Program-made: the position numbers and the translations under genes
Shown here: one piece after another, positions 30,034 to 40,005 of the stretch
Layout of the letters: each line of letters starts with the position of its first letter
Position numbering within the stretch: the stretch's first letter is position 1
Origin: Schizochytrium sp. TIO01
Taxonomy: Eukaryota; Sar; Bigyra; Thraustochytrida; Thraustochytriidae
Reading direction: 5' to 3'
Assembly: GCA_004764695.1 (NCBI GenBank)
Contig: SMSO01000007.1
Coordinates: 327,501 to 391,500 of the forward strand
DNA: 64,000 bases
The notes under the pieces: generated by a model
What the model saw: the letters and a program-made list of their open reading frames with translations, nothing else
Told to the model about the DNA's origin: nothing
The model's database searches: none

Positions 30034-32239
30034 GGTGGTTTTCACAGCATCATACACGCTCAGGCCGTCATCCTCAGCGCGCGACAACCCGATTTCGTAA
30101 GCTATTGGTTGTGCAAGTTGCCCAAGTTCCTCAATCTTGAGCTCAAGCATAACCCTTGGTGAGCCCGAACATCTGCACTGCAACCTGCACAACTCCAAGG
30201 GGCGGAAGACGGCGACGCCCTGGTGGGTTCTGTTACTTATGCGTCCTCATCATCGCCGCTGCAATTGTCCTTCTCCGCGTCGATGCTGAGCTTGACGCGG
30301 GTTTCCCTCGTTCACCAGCTTAAGGTATAGAAAAAATCAACCTCTGTGGAAAACGCCAATGTCCTCGCGGCCTGAAAACCAGGAGTCTGAGGCTACCCGA
30401 AGACAAGTTTGTTGCGCTGATCCGCACTCTTTCGTCAAAGCCCATCGTCGAGCTCAGCGCAGCCTTCGTCACCATGACGGTCCTGGTCTTCTCCACCTCA
30501 AAGCGTCGAGGCGCACGAGATTTGGTTCACGATCTGGCCTTCGTTTGTGAGCGAAGATAACTTGAAGGAGTCCACAACCGCAGTTGATCATAATCTAGTT
30601 GGCAAGCAGGCACGTGCCGAACATTTCTGCACGTGTCCATCATGATGGTCTCTGCCTTCGACTTCTTCGAGCTCCTGTGGAATCGCATCGCATAAATCTC
30701 GCCCAAGATCCTCGCATGCGTGGACCACACAAGCTGGCATCTCTAGAGCCTTGAAGCCAGGGCCTCACAGAGCTGCAGCGCAATGAGCCACGCCTTTGCT
30801 TGCTTGGCGTCAACGACGTCCACGTTCTCGTCCTTGAGCTCGAGTTCCTCCAAGTTCTCAGTTCCCGGATCCTCAGAAGATCATAAGTAGATCGATAAAT
30901 AGATAGGTCCTGCGAGCAATTCTTGGAACGCCCCACTGCTACCGTTTTGTCTATTTATCCCTACATCCTGCCGCCACCCTATCTATTTTGATGTCTCAGA
31001 AGGATTCAACCTCACGCTCCCGTTCAACTTGCAGGCCCAAGACGGACCGTTGCGAGGGCGAAGTTCTCAGCGTGTTGCCGGGCCCGAGGCTGGCCAAGAC
31101 CTCTTGGTTTGCGAGCTTGTCGTCCCGTCTTCGAGGCGAGCCCATGTTTTTTTGGGCGAGTTTATGACGTCAAGATCTCGCGAAATCCATTATTTTCCTC
31201 TTTTTCTTTTCTTTTTGATTTTGTTCACAATCATGTTTGTTTATTCTCATTCTTTCTTTCTCTATTTCTTTCTTTCAGTTGTGATACAAAATTTTCTTTG
31301 GAAAAAGCATTTCGGACAGACGTGTGTAAACACACAAAGCTCTGCTCGCAAACCCAAACTGCCGAAGCCGAGTTGCTCGAGATGATACAACAGGCAGGCG
31401 TGCAGGAGGCCTCCCGGGGCGCCTCCCGAGAGCGAGCGCGATCCCCACGACGGTTTCAAGCGCAGGGGCGCATGATTGATTGATTCCTTCGATTCCAAGT
31501 CCGATCTGAGTAAGAAATGATTACTCTTTATCATTTGAGGAAATCAATCAATCAATCATTCAATCATAAGTGAGTAAGAAAGAGTAGAAATAAGATGCCT
31601 CGCTGCTCCAAGTGACTGACAGCAATGCGTGTGCTTTGTAGCAACACGTGTTTCACGAACACGCTTTTCACACAAAACGCAGAGGCTGCTCTTGGCTAGC
31701 GCAGGGGACCGATCGAGAAAGATTTGGAGAGCGATGTCGCTCGTGGGTTGTTTCTGCGTTGTCTTACATTCTGAGCCAAAAAGAAGAATTATTTCGATTT
31801 CCTAATTCTTCTTCGTTTCTTTTTATATTGATTAATTATTTAGCGGTACTTATTCCTGTTTCCTCTTCGAAGTTCCTCTCCGACGATTCAATAAACAGCT
31901 CAGCTCTCTTTTAATGACATATAGAAAAATAAAGAAAGAGGTGCCGTCCTTTCGAAGAATTTGGGCGGAATAAGATCATCCAAGAACCGTCAATGGAACT
32001 TTCTGTAAATAAAACAAAACCAACTTGAAAGAACATAATACCAAATGAATGAATGAATGAATGAAGGAATGAATAAAACTGAGGCTCCTTCCTTCTAAAT
32101 TCGTACGTTCCCTCGAATAGAAGATACCTGCACAATCATGATCAGCGTCTCAGCGATCACGATGGTCCAAGTCCAGGTTGAGCTTGGGAGCGAGTGTCAG
32201 CTTATCGATTTACATTTGGGAATAAATGTGCTGCAGTTC

Positions 32240-32293
32240 CATGCAATGCAATGCAATGCAATGCAATGCAATGCAATGCAATGCAATGCAGCG
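32240..32293. repeat. (AATGC)n pentanucleotide array
   Basis: About ten uninterrupted AATGC units on the + strand. Confidence 0.95.
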
Positions 32294-32667
32294 CAACAAT
32301 CGACGAAAGAAAGCATCAGAGGGCATAAATCTTCGAGTCCGAGTCTAAGTGTGATGCAGATCTTCATCGCAAACATGTGCGCTGAAAACCAAGGACTGCC
32401 GGCGCGCTTCGGATCGTTTGCCGTCGAAGGGGTGGCACGAGCGGGTATCTTTGTGCACGGCCGCCGTGGTCGCCCTCCAAGAAAGAAGCTTTCCGGAGAG
32501 CGCCGCGGTCTGCGTCTCTAGCGAGGAGCGAGTCCTTCCCCCCTTCGCGAGGCAGCGATTCACCCGCCGCGGACCGGAGAAGATGGATGGGAGTGCGTGC
32601 GTGCGTGCGTGCATGCTTTCCTTTGAGGCAGGCAGACGAGATTGTGGAGCTTGGCCATGCTCGCTTG

Positions 32668-32792
32668 CATTGTTGCGTTGCATTGCTTTGCATTGCGTTG
32701 CATTGCTTTGCATTGCGTTGCATTGCATTGCATTGCATTGGGTTGGGTTGGGTTCGATTGCACAGGATTGCATTGCGTTGCGTTGCATTTGA
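32668..32792. repeat. (GCATT)n / (GCGTT)n / (GGGTT)n array, inverse of the AATGC array
   Basis: Long run of TTGCA-type pentamers with variant units GCGTT, GCTTT and GGGTT. Most units are the reverse complement of the array 375 bases upstream. Confidence 0.92.
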
Positions 32793-33341
32793 TCGCACAG
32801 AGCGAGCGCAGCGATCGTGATGGAACGTTGGAACTGACGACAGAGGCAGTGGCGGCGTCGGCAGGAAGAGACTGACTGACCTGGTTCTTGAGGGCTTTGA
32901 GAGAAATTGGTAGGTACTCAGGTACCTACAAGTCTCGAGGAAGAACTCGAAAGCTACCACTTCCGTTTCCCAAGGGCTTTTACTGCCCGCTACCTTAGCC
33001 GCTACAGCGAACTGGCGCAACTCGCACGATCCTAGCTAGCCAGAGGCCGCTTATCATCCATCGATGGGGATGGTGAGGTAGGTTTGCTGTGATTGAGTTC
33101 TCGCTCGCACTAAGGGCTTGACTAGAGAGAGGCTAACGTAAACCGTAGGACCCCTGGAATCCCCGTCCGCTCTTGGTGTCACAGGGAGATTTGGCCCGCT
33201 GGCGTGCAACAAAACCCAAACAAGCTCAAGCTGAGCTCTAGGTCAAGCGAGGCGAGGGCAAGACAACTTTTGCGAGGACGTAGAGAACGCTGGCATTGTT
33301 GGGGAGAGTGAAACTCAGAGAGAAATTTTACGCTTGGCGTC

Positions 33342-34217
33342 ATGTTGAACGAAGCGCCGCATGAGACCTCCACTTTTGACCGGACGGCGCCGGTGACAGA
33401 ACCCAGCATTAAAATTGAGGAGCCCGCAAGCAAAGATTATGGGCCAGCAAATGAGGACACAGACTTGGAAATTCAACATACCTCGTCTGTGGTCGTCCCG
33501 CCACTTGACCCAGAACGCTTCAAGGCACATATGTATCTTTTGACGCTGGTATGTGCGTGGTTTGGTCTCTTTGCTATCGCAGAAATCATTGCCGCAGAGG
33601 TCAGTAACAGTCTGTCTCTGCTTGGTGATGCTGCGTGCATGCTTGTAGACTCAGGCACCTACGGCATGAACATGGTTGCTGAAGCTTGCAAGCGTAAGGG
33701 TATCTCTGAGCGTAGACGCCTGATGCTAGAGCTTTTTATTCCTTTAGTTAGTATGTGCGCATTGATTGCCACAAGTTGTTATATCCTTCACGATGCCAGT
33801 ATCACTATCAGAGAAGGTGGCACCACTGGCGATGAATCTACAAACGCGAGTATGATGCTTATTTTCAGTTGTGTTGGACTTGGCATGGATGCCATCAGTG
33901 TTTTCTCATTTACCTATGTACAAGGGTTTCTTGGCTTCGAGACTGTTGACCATCCCGAAGGACGTCACATCAAGGTTGCTAGTAACACGAACATGTGCTC
34001 GGCATATTCTCATGTCTTGGCAGACACAGGACGCAGTATTGCTGCTATCGTGGCTGCCATCGTGGCTCTGAAGGTCGCTGGGGTCAATGCTGGCCTCGCC
34101 GACGCTTGGGCAGCGGTATCTATTACGATCATTATCTTCATTACGCTTATCCCTCTTGGCCGCGGTCTGATTGCAAAAACGCAGCAGCTTCGGCATCTTG
34201 AATCTGCAGACAAGTAA
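33342..34217 (+). CDS. CDF-like six-span cation transporter, paralogue 2 (291 aa)
   Basis: Single-exon CDF-like transporter starting at ATG 33342 with M-L-N-E-A-P-H-E-T-S-T-F-D-R, a leader peptide closely matched in paralogues 3 and 4. After about 65 polar residues come six spans. TM2 is G-D96-A-A-C99-M-L-V-D103, with Cys where Zn-type CDFs have His. TM5 is N-T-N-M-C-S-A-Y-S-H224-V-L-A-D228. TM6 is A-D-A-W-A-A-V followed by a long Ile-rich stretch and P-L-G-R-G. The chain ends 18 residues after TM6 with no metal-binding cytoplasmic domain. The TM2-TM3 loop R-K-G-I-S-E-R-R-R is basic, consistent with cytosolic placement. Transport of a divalent metal is inferred from the fold and the retained half-site; the ion is unknown. 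Confidence 0.85.
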   Translation: MLNEAPHETSTFDRTAPVTEPSIKIEEPASKDYGPANEDTDLEIQHTSSVVVPPLDPERFKAHMYLLTLVCAWFGLFAIAEIIAAEVSNSLSLLGDAACMLVDSGTYGMNMVAEACKRKGISERRRLMLELFIPLVSMCALIATSCYILHDASITIREGGTTGDESTNASMMLIFSCVGLGMDAISVFSFTYVQGFLGFETVDHPEGRHIKVASNTNMCSAYSHVLADTGRSIAAIVAAIVALKVAGVNAGLADAWAAVSITIIIFITLIPLGRGLIAKTQQLRHLESADK

Positions 34218-34539
34218 GCAAGTATTGAAGCAGGCTTTCTTTACTCCTGGGAACCATTGAGTGCTTAGTCTAAATGACTCTGTCTGCCTGCATCGCAAGG
34301 TCTTTTGAAAGGCATACACGCCATTGACGATCCCTCCTTTAATGAGCACTTATTTATAATAAACTCAGCTACATACACGTGCAGGCATCTTCTGGTGCAG
34401 AACCATCAAGAGTGCACTCAATCTGCGCTTGTAAATTTCACATAGTATACTTATAGGGCATTTTTCCAAGTAGTACCAATGGTATGCAAGAATATATCAT
34501 TTAATAAAAACATCATACCCATTTGTCATCTTTCATATT
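34218..34539. other. Short AT-rich gap
   Basis: The 3' flank of CDF-like paralogue 2. No supported feature. Confidence 0.4.
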
Positions 34540-36233
34540 ATTCCGAACATGAGAGGATACAAGTTCTCTTTAAATGCACTCCAAGTGATATGGGGTACTG
34601 GTTTTCTAGTGAAGTCATCGGGCGAGCTTTAAAGAGGAGCCACCAAGGCCTAGCATATATATATACATATATTTGTAGAGCAACTAATTTAGGACTGCTC
34701 AGGATAGCAACGTCCGTGTCTCTTAAATGGTAGGGATCAAAGTTCAAGGGGGCGAGGACCTACCATCTCGAAATTATACTATCCGCAAAAATCTTTTGGC
34801 GAAATGGATTCCAACATCTGGACCACGACCTCATATCAACCAATATGAATAACTCGTCCTTAGCGACCCCTTCTGCCCATGGTACGGACTGGATAGCGTG
34901 TTTGTCTGTCTCAACAACCTCTTGTGATTTTCAATCATCACCCTTTTGTTTACGAAGGCTACATACAAGAGGAAGATGCAGACGTGCGACGAATCGTAAA
35001 ATACCGTAGAAGTAGGTAGCTTCATGGTATTTTTTCCCCCCAAGATTTCTCATAAGAGCTTCGCCCAAAACAGAGCTCCAAGTCCAGAACCCAGCAATGA
35101 CTCTTTTTGCGAAGAACTTATGCAGAGATCTTGTCGAACATGCGCATACGATAGCGTTCAGCAAACATGGTCTTATATTGACCGAGCCAGTACATTAGAT
35201 ATGAATACATTTCGTGGCTGTTGTAATCAAATCATCAACAGAATGATCTGAAAGAGGTTTTTGTAGTCGTGCGTTTCCAGGAGGCCGCTTTACAAAGTCA
35301 TGTTGCGGATTTCGAACCACACAGCGTTTCACTTATCTAGTGTCCATATGTTGGTCTTGCTCTCTACCACGAAAGTCCCTCATTGATTATGCGTTTTAGC
35401 GCTGCTCACTGTTATTACGTCAATCTCCAGTTCTAGAACTCTGACTATACTCATGTGTTATAAGAAAATGAAGCCTCCGCCATAGATGTAAACGGTGATA
35501 TTATCTCTGCGAAACACATAAGATTTACCCAGCCTTTCGATAAGTTCTACTGAGCCTAACGATGCATACCTTTGGCTGGCACAAGAGAGATAATGTTGGA
35601 AAAGGTAGATGACACTTTCATAGCAAATTTAATTAAAATCGTTACACGTGCTTTAGTCTGTGGGATAGAATTTTATTAGTGAATCTCGTACACTATATGG
35701 TTTCGTTAGAATGAGTCCAAAGGACATATCGAAAGAAGGGATCCCAAGTAATAACAAAATGCTAGTCCACTGCAAAATTCTTAAGATAAACATAGAAAGT
35801 GAGACGACCATACCTTCCTCGAACATCTTATCTCTGTCCCGGAGATGTGCAGTGAATGTGAAAAATGAAACTCTAATGCCGACAAAACTTCCAAGCAATC
35901 TAAACAAGTCCCTTCGATTATACAAATACTAGCTTTGCTATTTGGGTTGGCAAGGCAAATATTTTCATATGCCGTTACAAGGTTTGTGTTTTGTCGCAGC
36001 CTAACAAAGTAACGAAGCACATTGTTTGCCTCCAAAAAGTGTACAAATGTGGTATGCCCTTCTGAGGATGGGGAACTTTGCTAGATCTGCTCTGCTGATG
36101 ATTATACCAGAACTAGTGAAAATTCGGTTCCTAGAGACTGTACAACGATATACTTCTGTTCTACAGTGCTCCCGATGCTGGGATCACTAATCGCAAAATA
36201 TTCTTGACTAGACATTGCTAGAGTTCTGGGCAT
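34540..36233 (-). pseudogene. Intron-rich or decayed gene of unknown family
   Basis: A chain of minus-strand coding-like stretches in differing frames. Exon 36108-36233 starts with ATG and reads E-Y-F-A-I-S-D-P-S-I-G-S-T-V-E-Q, ending at a GTATAA donor in phase 0. Next is a region open in two frames (H-F-L-E-A-N-N-V-L-R-Y-F or G-I-P-H-L-Y-T-F-W). An intron GTATGG..TTTTGCAG near 35770-35820 keeps one frame open into W-T-S-I-L-L-L-L-G-I-P-S-F and a stop near 35674. Further stretches lie at about 35450-35550 (V-E-L-I-E-R-L-G-K-S-Y-V-F-R-R), 35230-35360, 34790-34920 (D-E-L-F-I-L-V-D-M-R-S-W) and 34540-34745. I cannot connect them into one frame, so several lesions or many small introns are implied. 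They may be one gene or two. The G-I-P-H fragment faintly recalls casein-kinase-1 proteins, but this is not claimed. Confidence 0.35.
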
Positions 36234-36589
36234 TTCAGTTGTAAGACCTCAAGAGTTTAGGACTTTCACAGGAATAAAAATTAGAATAAGACAACCAGAC
36301 TTGCGTGGTTGAGTAACCATTAATCATAAGTGTGCATGCATACTCGATAGAATCAATTATAGGCGAATCAAGGTTGAAGGCTAGAAACAGAACCTTGTCA
36401 AGTATGCCTATTTAGCACATCTTAAGTACGTGCTAGTCTCTTAATTACAACATCAATCAGTCTACCTTGGAATCCAAGTCCAAGAACGGCAGATCGTTAA
36501 CTCTTAAATTAAAGTCTATCAAGTCTTCTTAAAAAACTTAATCAAACCTCTTGTCTTCATCTTCATAGTTATCCTTTGGCTGACTAGAT

Positions 36590-37560
36590 TCATTTTTCAG
36601 CAAGTACGTCTTCAAACACTTTCGCTGCTTCGTCGGACTTTTGATCTTGGCTCCTTTGTAAGCAAATGAGATTTATGCTTTCTAGGTCAACAATCAAACA
36701 AGAAGTGATTGCTCAAACGTTGTTTGTACTTTGTGCTCTTGCAAAAAGGCGACCAACATTTCAGAACTAAATCAGATAACCTTCAATTAAATAATAGCTC
36801 AATTTATTCATTGTAGATTTGTCAAAAGCATGGATCAAGCTACTACTACACATAGAATTGTTATGCCCGGGACTTACGCTATCAGTACTTTATCGATGTC
36901 GTCCCGAACAGCAACTTAGAGCTTACTACGCTTACTTTGCTTCTAACTATGAAGTATATTTTCTTTGTCAGTGTGGCTGTTTTGACAACTATTCTTATTG
37001 TTCGCCTCGACTTCTTTTATTTCAAAACATGGGCAATGAAGGCAACGCCGATAGAAAGAACAACGAGAGTAGAGCTTCCTTCATCAGAGTAGGAACAACC
37101 TTCTAAACCCAAGCCTGCGCCATCGAAAACTGCTAAAGCAAAGTCAATTCAAGTAGTGAAAAGAAATAGAAGCTTCTAGAAGTAGCTAAAGTAATAGTTT
37201 TCGTCAATTGCTGTCTTGATCCGTTGCATAGTTTGCTTTCTCGTGGCTGGTGTGCTTTTCTTCTTCTTACTGTTCCCTAGAAAAGCTGGGTGCAAGTTTT
37301 CATCTGAGGAGTAATGAGAGCTAGAATTTTTCTTAGTCTTGCTCTTCTTCTGAATTGTTATCGTCATCATCTTTATCATCGAAATCGCTTTTAAACATCA
37401 GATTCGTGTGAATCTTTTTTTTTTTTTTTTTAATCATTCATTTTGATTGCCAGAATTATAGTAATCTTCATCAGATCATACCCGTCGTTCGAAAAAGATA
37501 TTTCTTCATCGGAGTCAAAATTCCACTTTGTTTTGCTTCGAAATTCGTTTTGCTAATAGA
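36590..37560 (-). pseudogene. Acidic/basic-tail coding fragments, probably decayed gene
   Basis: Minus-strand fragments include K-T-K-W-N-F-D-S-D-E-E-I-S-F near 37515, D-E-D-Y-Y-N-S-G-N-Q after a frame change, F-D-D-K-D-D-D-D-N-N-S near 37370, S-S-D-E-N-L-H-P-A-F-L-G with a Lys-rich run near 37280, and a terminal stretch D-E-A-A-K-V-F-E-D-V-L-A-E-K ending at 36590. Alternating acidic and Lys-rich segments resemble the disordered tails of chromatin or nucleolar proteins. The frame changes several times and a poly-A/T run at 37417-37432 separates two fragments. No catalytic domain is seen. Confidence 0.3.
36949..37179 (+). pseudogene. Signal-anchor peptide fragment interrupted by TAG
   Basis: From ATG 36949 a 47-codon frame encodes M-K-Y-I-F-F-V-S-V-A-V-L-T-T-I-L-I-V-R then a charged stretch ending L-P-S-S-E and TAG at 37090. 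The same frame stays open for 28 more Lys/Pro-rich codons to a TAG at 37177. The N-terminus looks like a signal anchor of a type II membrane protein such as a Golgi enzyme. It overlaps minus-strand fragments, so only one of the two can be real over 36949-37179. Confidence 0.3.
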
Positions 37561-39138
37561 GATAAGGAACATATGGTTTCCTGACCACCCAAAAGAGGAT
37601 TTGAACCTTTCCTCTCTCTGAAGTGAATATGGCATTATTGACGGGTGAACTCGTCAAATACTTCAAAGATTTGGACTGATACTAACGAATACTTCACATT
37701 CAATTTGGACGTTTCAGGGAAAATGAGACAATCTGTTTTGGTAGCAATTCCTTAACATTATGATAATATTAAAGAGTATAACATTATTTTGTTTTATGAC
37801 TGTTCATACTAGAAGTCATATCTTTGAGTGACCAGGAGTTCTTCAGGACGAAGTGAATCAAAAACTTCCACAAACAATTTCAACATTTAGGATTATGTCC
37901 ACATAGCGATACGCTTGGCGCTTACCCACGTTTCCAATCTCAGGTCTAGTTTTGCTAGTCATCTGACAGAATGTAAAGAACCTCACTTTTATAGAGGTCT
38001 GTTATGTACATTTGCATGTACGGTTAGTCTCCCTCCAAGAATGAGAAGCTAGATAAAATAAGAGAGGAGAATGTTTTGCTTGCTCATCTTAGTATGGGAA
38101 AAAGGATCAGACCGCAACCACCACTGTCCTTTGAACAAACAGCTTGCTTACTCTATCATTCGGATGACTTAGTCGTGCTGTTAGCAGGGCCAATGAATCT
38201 TATTCGTGCTTGTTTGCTTTTTGAAGCAAAGACAGATGCCTAGCCAATTAAAATTATTTGTCTTTTAAAGAGGCTATTGGTAATAGTCTTTCACTTGAGG
38301 TTTTGCCCTGCAGCCTCTAACTAACGAGAGTATTTCGTAAGAGTTGCGACCTTTTTGCGTACTAATTAGTCCTTAGAAACTACCAAGACTGGGTCGAATT
38401 GTCCCCTTCAGATACGAACTACTTTCTGATCGTTTTCGTCTGTGTCTAAGGAATCAATTATAGATCAAGTCCAAAATACTTCGCTATACACATGAGAAGC
38501 AAAACGTTTAGCGCGCTCATCGGGCTTTATTTTGAAAGTAGTTTAGGATTCAGCCGTTGATGTGTGAGAAACTTTTAGAAAAGAAATGAAAAAGAAAATC
38601 ATTCAGATTAATTAAAAAAGAAGAAGATAAAACAACTGCATTTAGCAATTTAAAATCTCGGGCCTTTGGATTAAATACGAAGCTTAATACATTCACGAGT
38701 GATTTAAACCTAAAGAAGTTGCTCACGAGATGAAAATTAATTCGAAGACTCTCGCCGAATATGTTTTCAAGTTAAAAAGAAATCAACAGTTAATTCGGAG
38801 AACTGGGACGCTGAATGCCTTGGTAGCGACCTTTGGCGAATTCGGTGGGCTGATTGCTGAGCTTATTCGAGTGGCAAAGGCAAGCATGCAGGACATTTTA
38901 CATATACTTTCATAGTAGGCGTATTCTAGTTGGTCATAAGTTACATGGTTTGACCTAGAGTTTGTTCTTATCCCTTAAAATTAAGTTATCCCTTGGAAAA
39001 GCAAACCGCAAATGCCGGCAAGCAAAACCCAATCAATCAACAAATCGCAATCTCGAAAGAGAACACTATTGCAGCTACATTCTCGAGGGAGGAGGTACAG
39101 GGGAGATTGAAGGAGAGTAACAAAGACAGGACTATAGA
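37561..39138. other. AT-rich intergenic
   Basis: No firm gene. A 61-codon open frame at 38730-38915 (+) encodes an amphipathic peptide (T-L-N-A-L-V-A-T-F-G-E-F-G-G) and ends 223 bases before the start of CDF-like paralogue 3; it could be an exon or chance. Confidence 0.4.
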
Positions 39139-40005
39139 ATGATGCTGGACGAGGCTCCCCAAGAAGCAACAACCTTTGACCGAGCGGGGTCGTCAGGTTG
39201 CAAAGGCGAATCACCCCCCTGCGAGACTAACGATGTTGAGCAGGGTGGTCAAGATGTGAAAGATGGTCAAGAGGCTGAGATGATAGACGTGAAGGTGTAC
39301 AAGAACCACATGTATCTGCTGATTCTGGTCTTCATTTGGTTTGGCTTGTTTGCCATTGCAGAGATTGTGGCTTCATCGATTGCCAACAGTCTTTCTCTGA
39401 TGGGTGACGCAGCATGTATGATTGTCGATTCTGCAACCTATGGCATGAACATGGGTGCAGAAACTTGCAAGCGCAAGGGCGTATCCGAGAAGCGCCGTCT
39501 CAAGCTTGAGCTCTTTATTCCTCTGGTGAGTATGCTTGCGCTCATGGGTACGAGCTGCTATGTCCTGGATGATGCAACTCAAACGATCAGAGCCGGTGGA
39601 ACCTTTGGTACAAGCTCTACCAACGCTAACATCATGCTGATCTTTAGCTGTGTAGGTCTTGCGATGGACTTCATCAGTGTCTTCTCCTTCACATTTATAC
39701 AGGGGTTTATGGGCTTTGAACTGAAGGACAAACACGGGGATAACCAAGGAATTGAAGTTGCGAGCAACACTAACATGTGCTCCGCTTACTCACACGTTCT
39801 GGCGGATACAGGTCGCAGCATTGCAGCGATTGTCGCAGCAGTAGTTGCAATGACATGTCCTAACGTTAATGCAGGACTTTCAGATGCCTGGGGCTCTGTG
39901 GTTATCACCATCATCATCTTCTTATCTCTCATTCCGCTTGCTGTCGGACTTGTCCAAAAGGTGCAACAGCTTCATGCCCTCAACCAACGCGCGGACAACC
40001 GGTAA
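39139..40005 (+). CDS. CDF-like six-span cation transporter, paralogue 3 (288 aa)
   Basis: Single exon from ATG 39139 (M-M-L-D-E-A-P-Q-E-A-T-T-F-D-R; the second Met may be used). Six spans with TM2 G-D90-A-A-C93-M-I-V-D97 and TM5 S-N-T-N-M-C-S-A-Y-S-H219-V-L-A-D223. The TM2 Cys is shared with paralogue 2, to which it is closest: both have G-M-N-M, C-K-R-K-G and F-S-F-T-(Y/F) in TM4. In TM6 the usual A-W-A-A is A-W-G-S. It ends 20 residues after TM6. The N-terminal tail is acidic and Gly/Gln-rich. As with its relatives the transported ion is unknown, and the short TM4-TM5 loop (about 20 residues, K-D-K-H-G-D) has no His-rich segment. Confidence 0.85.
   Translation: MMLDEAPQEATTFDRAGSSGCKGESPPCETNDVEQGGQDVKDGQEAEMIDVKVYKNHMYLLILVFIWFGLFAIAEIVASSIANSLSLMGDAACMIVDSATYGMNMGAETCKRKGVSEKRRLKLELFIPLVSMLALMGTSCYVLDDATQTIRAGGTFGTSSTNANIMLIFSCVGLAMDFISVFSFTFIQGFMGFELKDKHGDNQGIEVASNTNMCSAYSHVLADTGRSIAAIVAAVVAMTCPNVNAGLSDAWGSVVITIIIFLSLIPLAVGLVQKVQQLHALNQRADNR

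Larger units (their letters stand above)
28765..33341. other. 4.6-kb intergenic region, repeat-rich
   Basis: No supported gene. From 28765 to about 29460 it is AT-rich with one (TTC)n array. From 29500 to 33000 it is GC-richer with a palindrome, (GGCT)n, (AATC)n near 31540-31566, (AATG)n near 32045-32076, and opposed pentanucleotide arrays near 32.2 and 32.7 kb. Open frames here largely reflect base composition and repeats. Confidence 0.5.

Noticed and set aside
30680-30715. U5-snRNA-loop-like GCATAAATCT
   Set aside because: Only about ten bases match, and the expected flanking stem and Sm site are absent.
37580-37660. tRNA-like B box (GGTTCAAATCC on the minus strand)
   Set aside because: The flanking T-stem has a mismatch, no A box lies at the right distance, and no acceptor stem of tRNA length can be folded.
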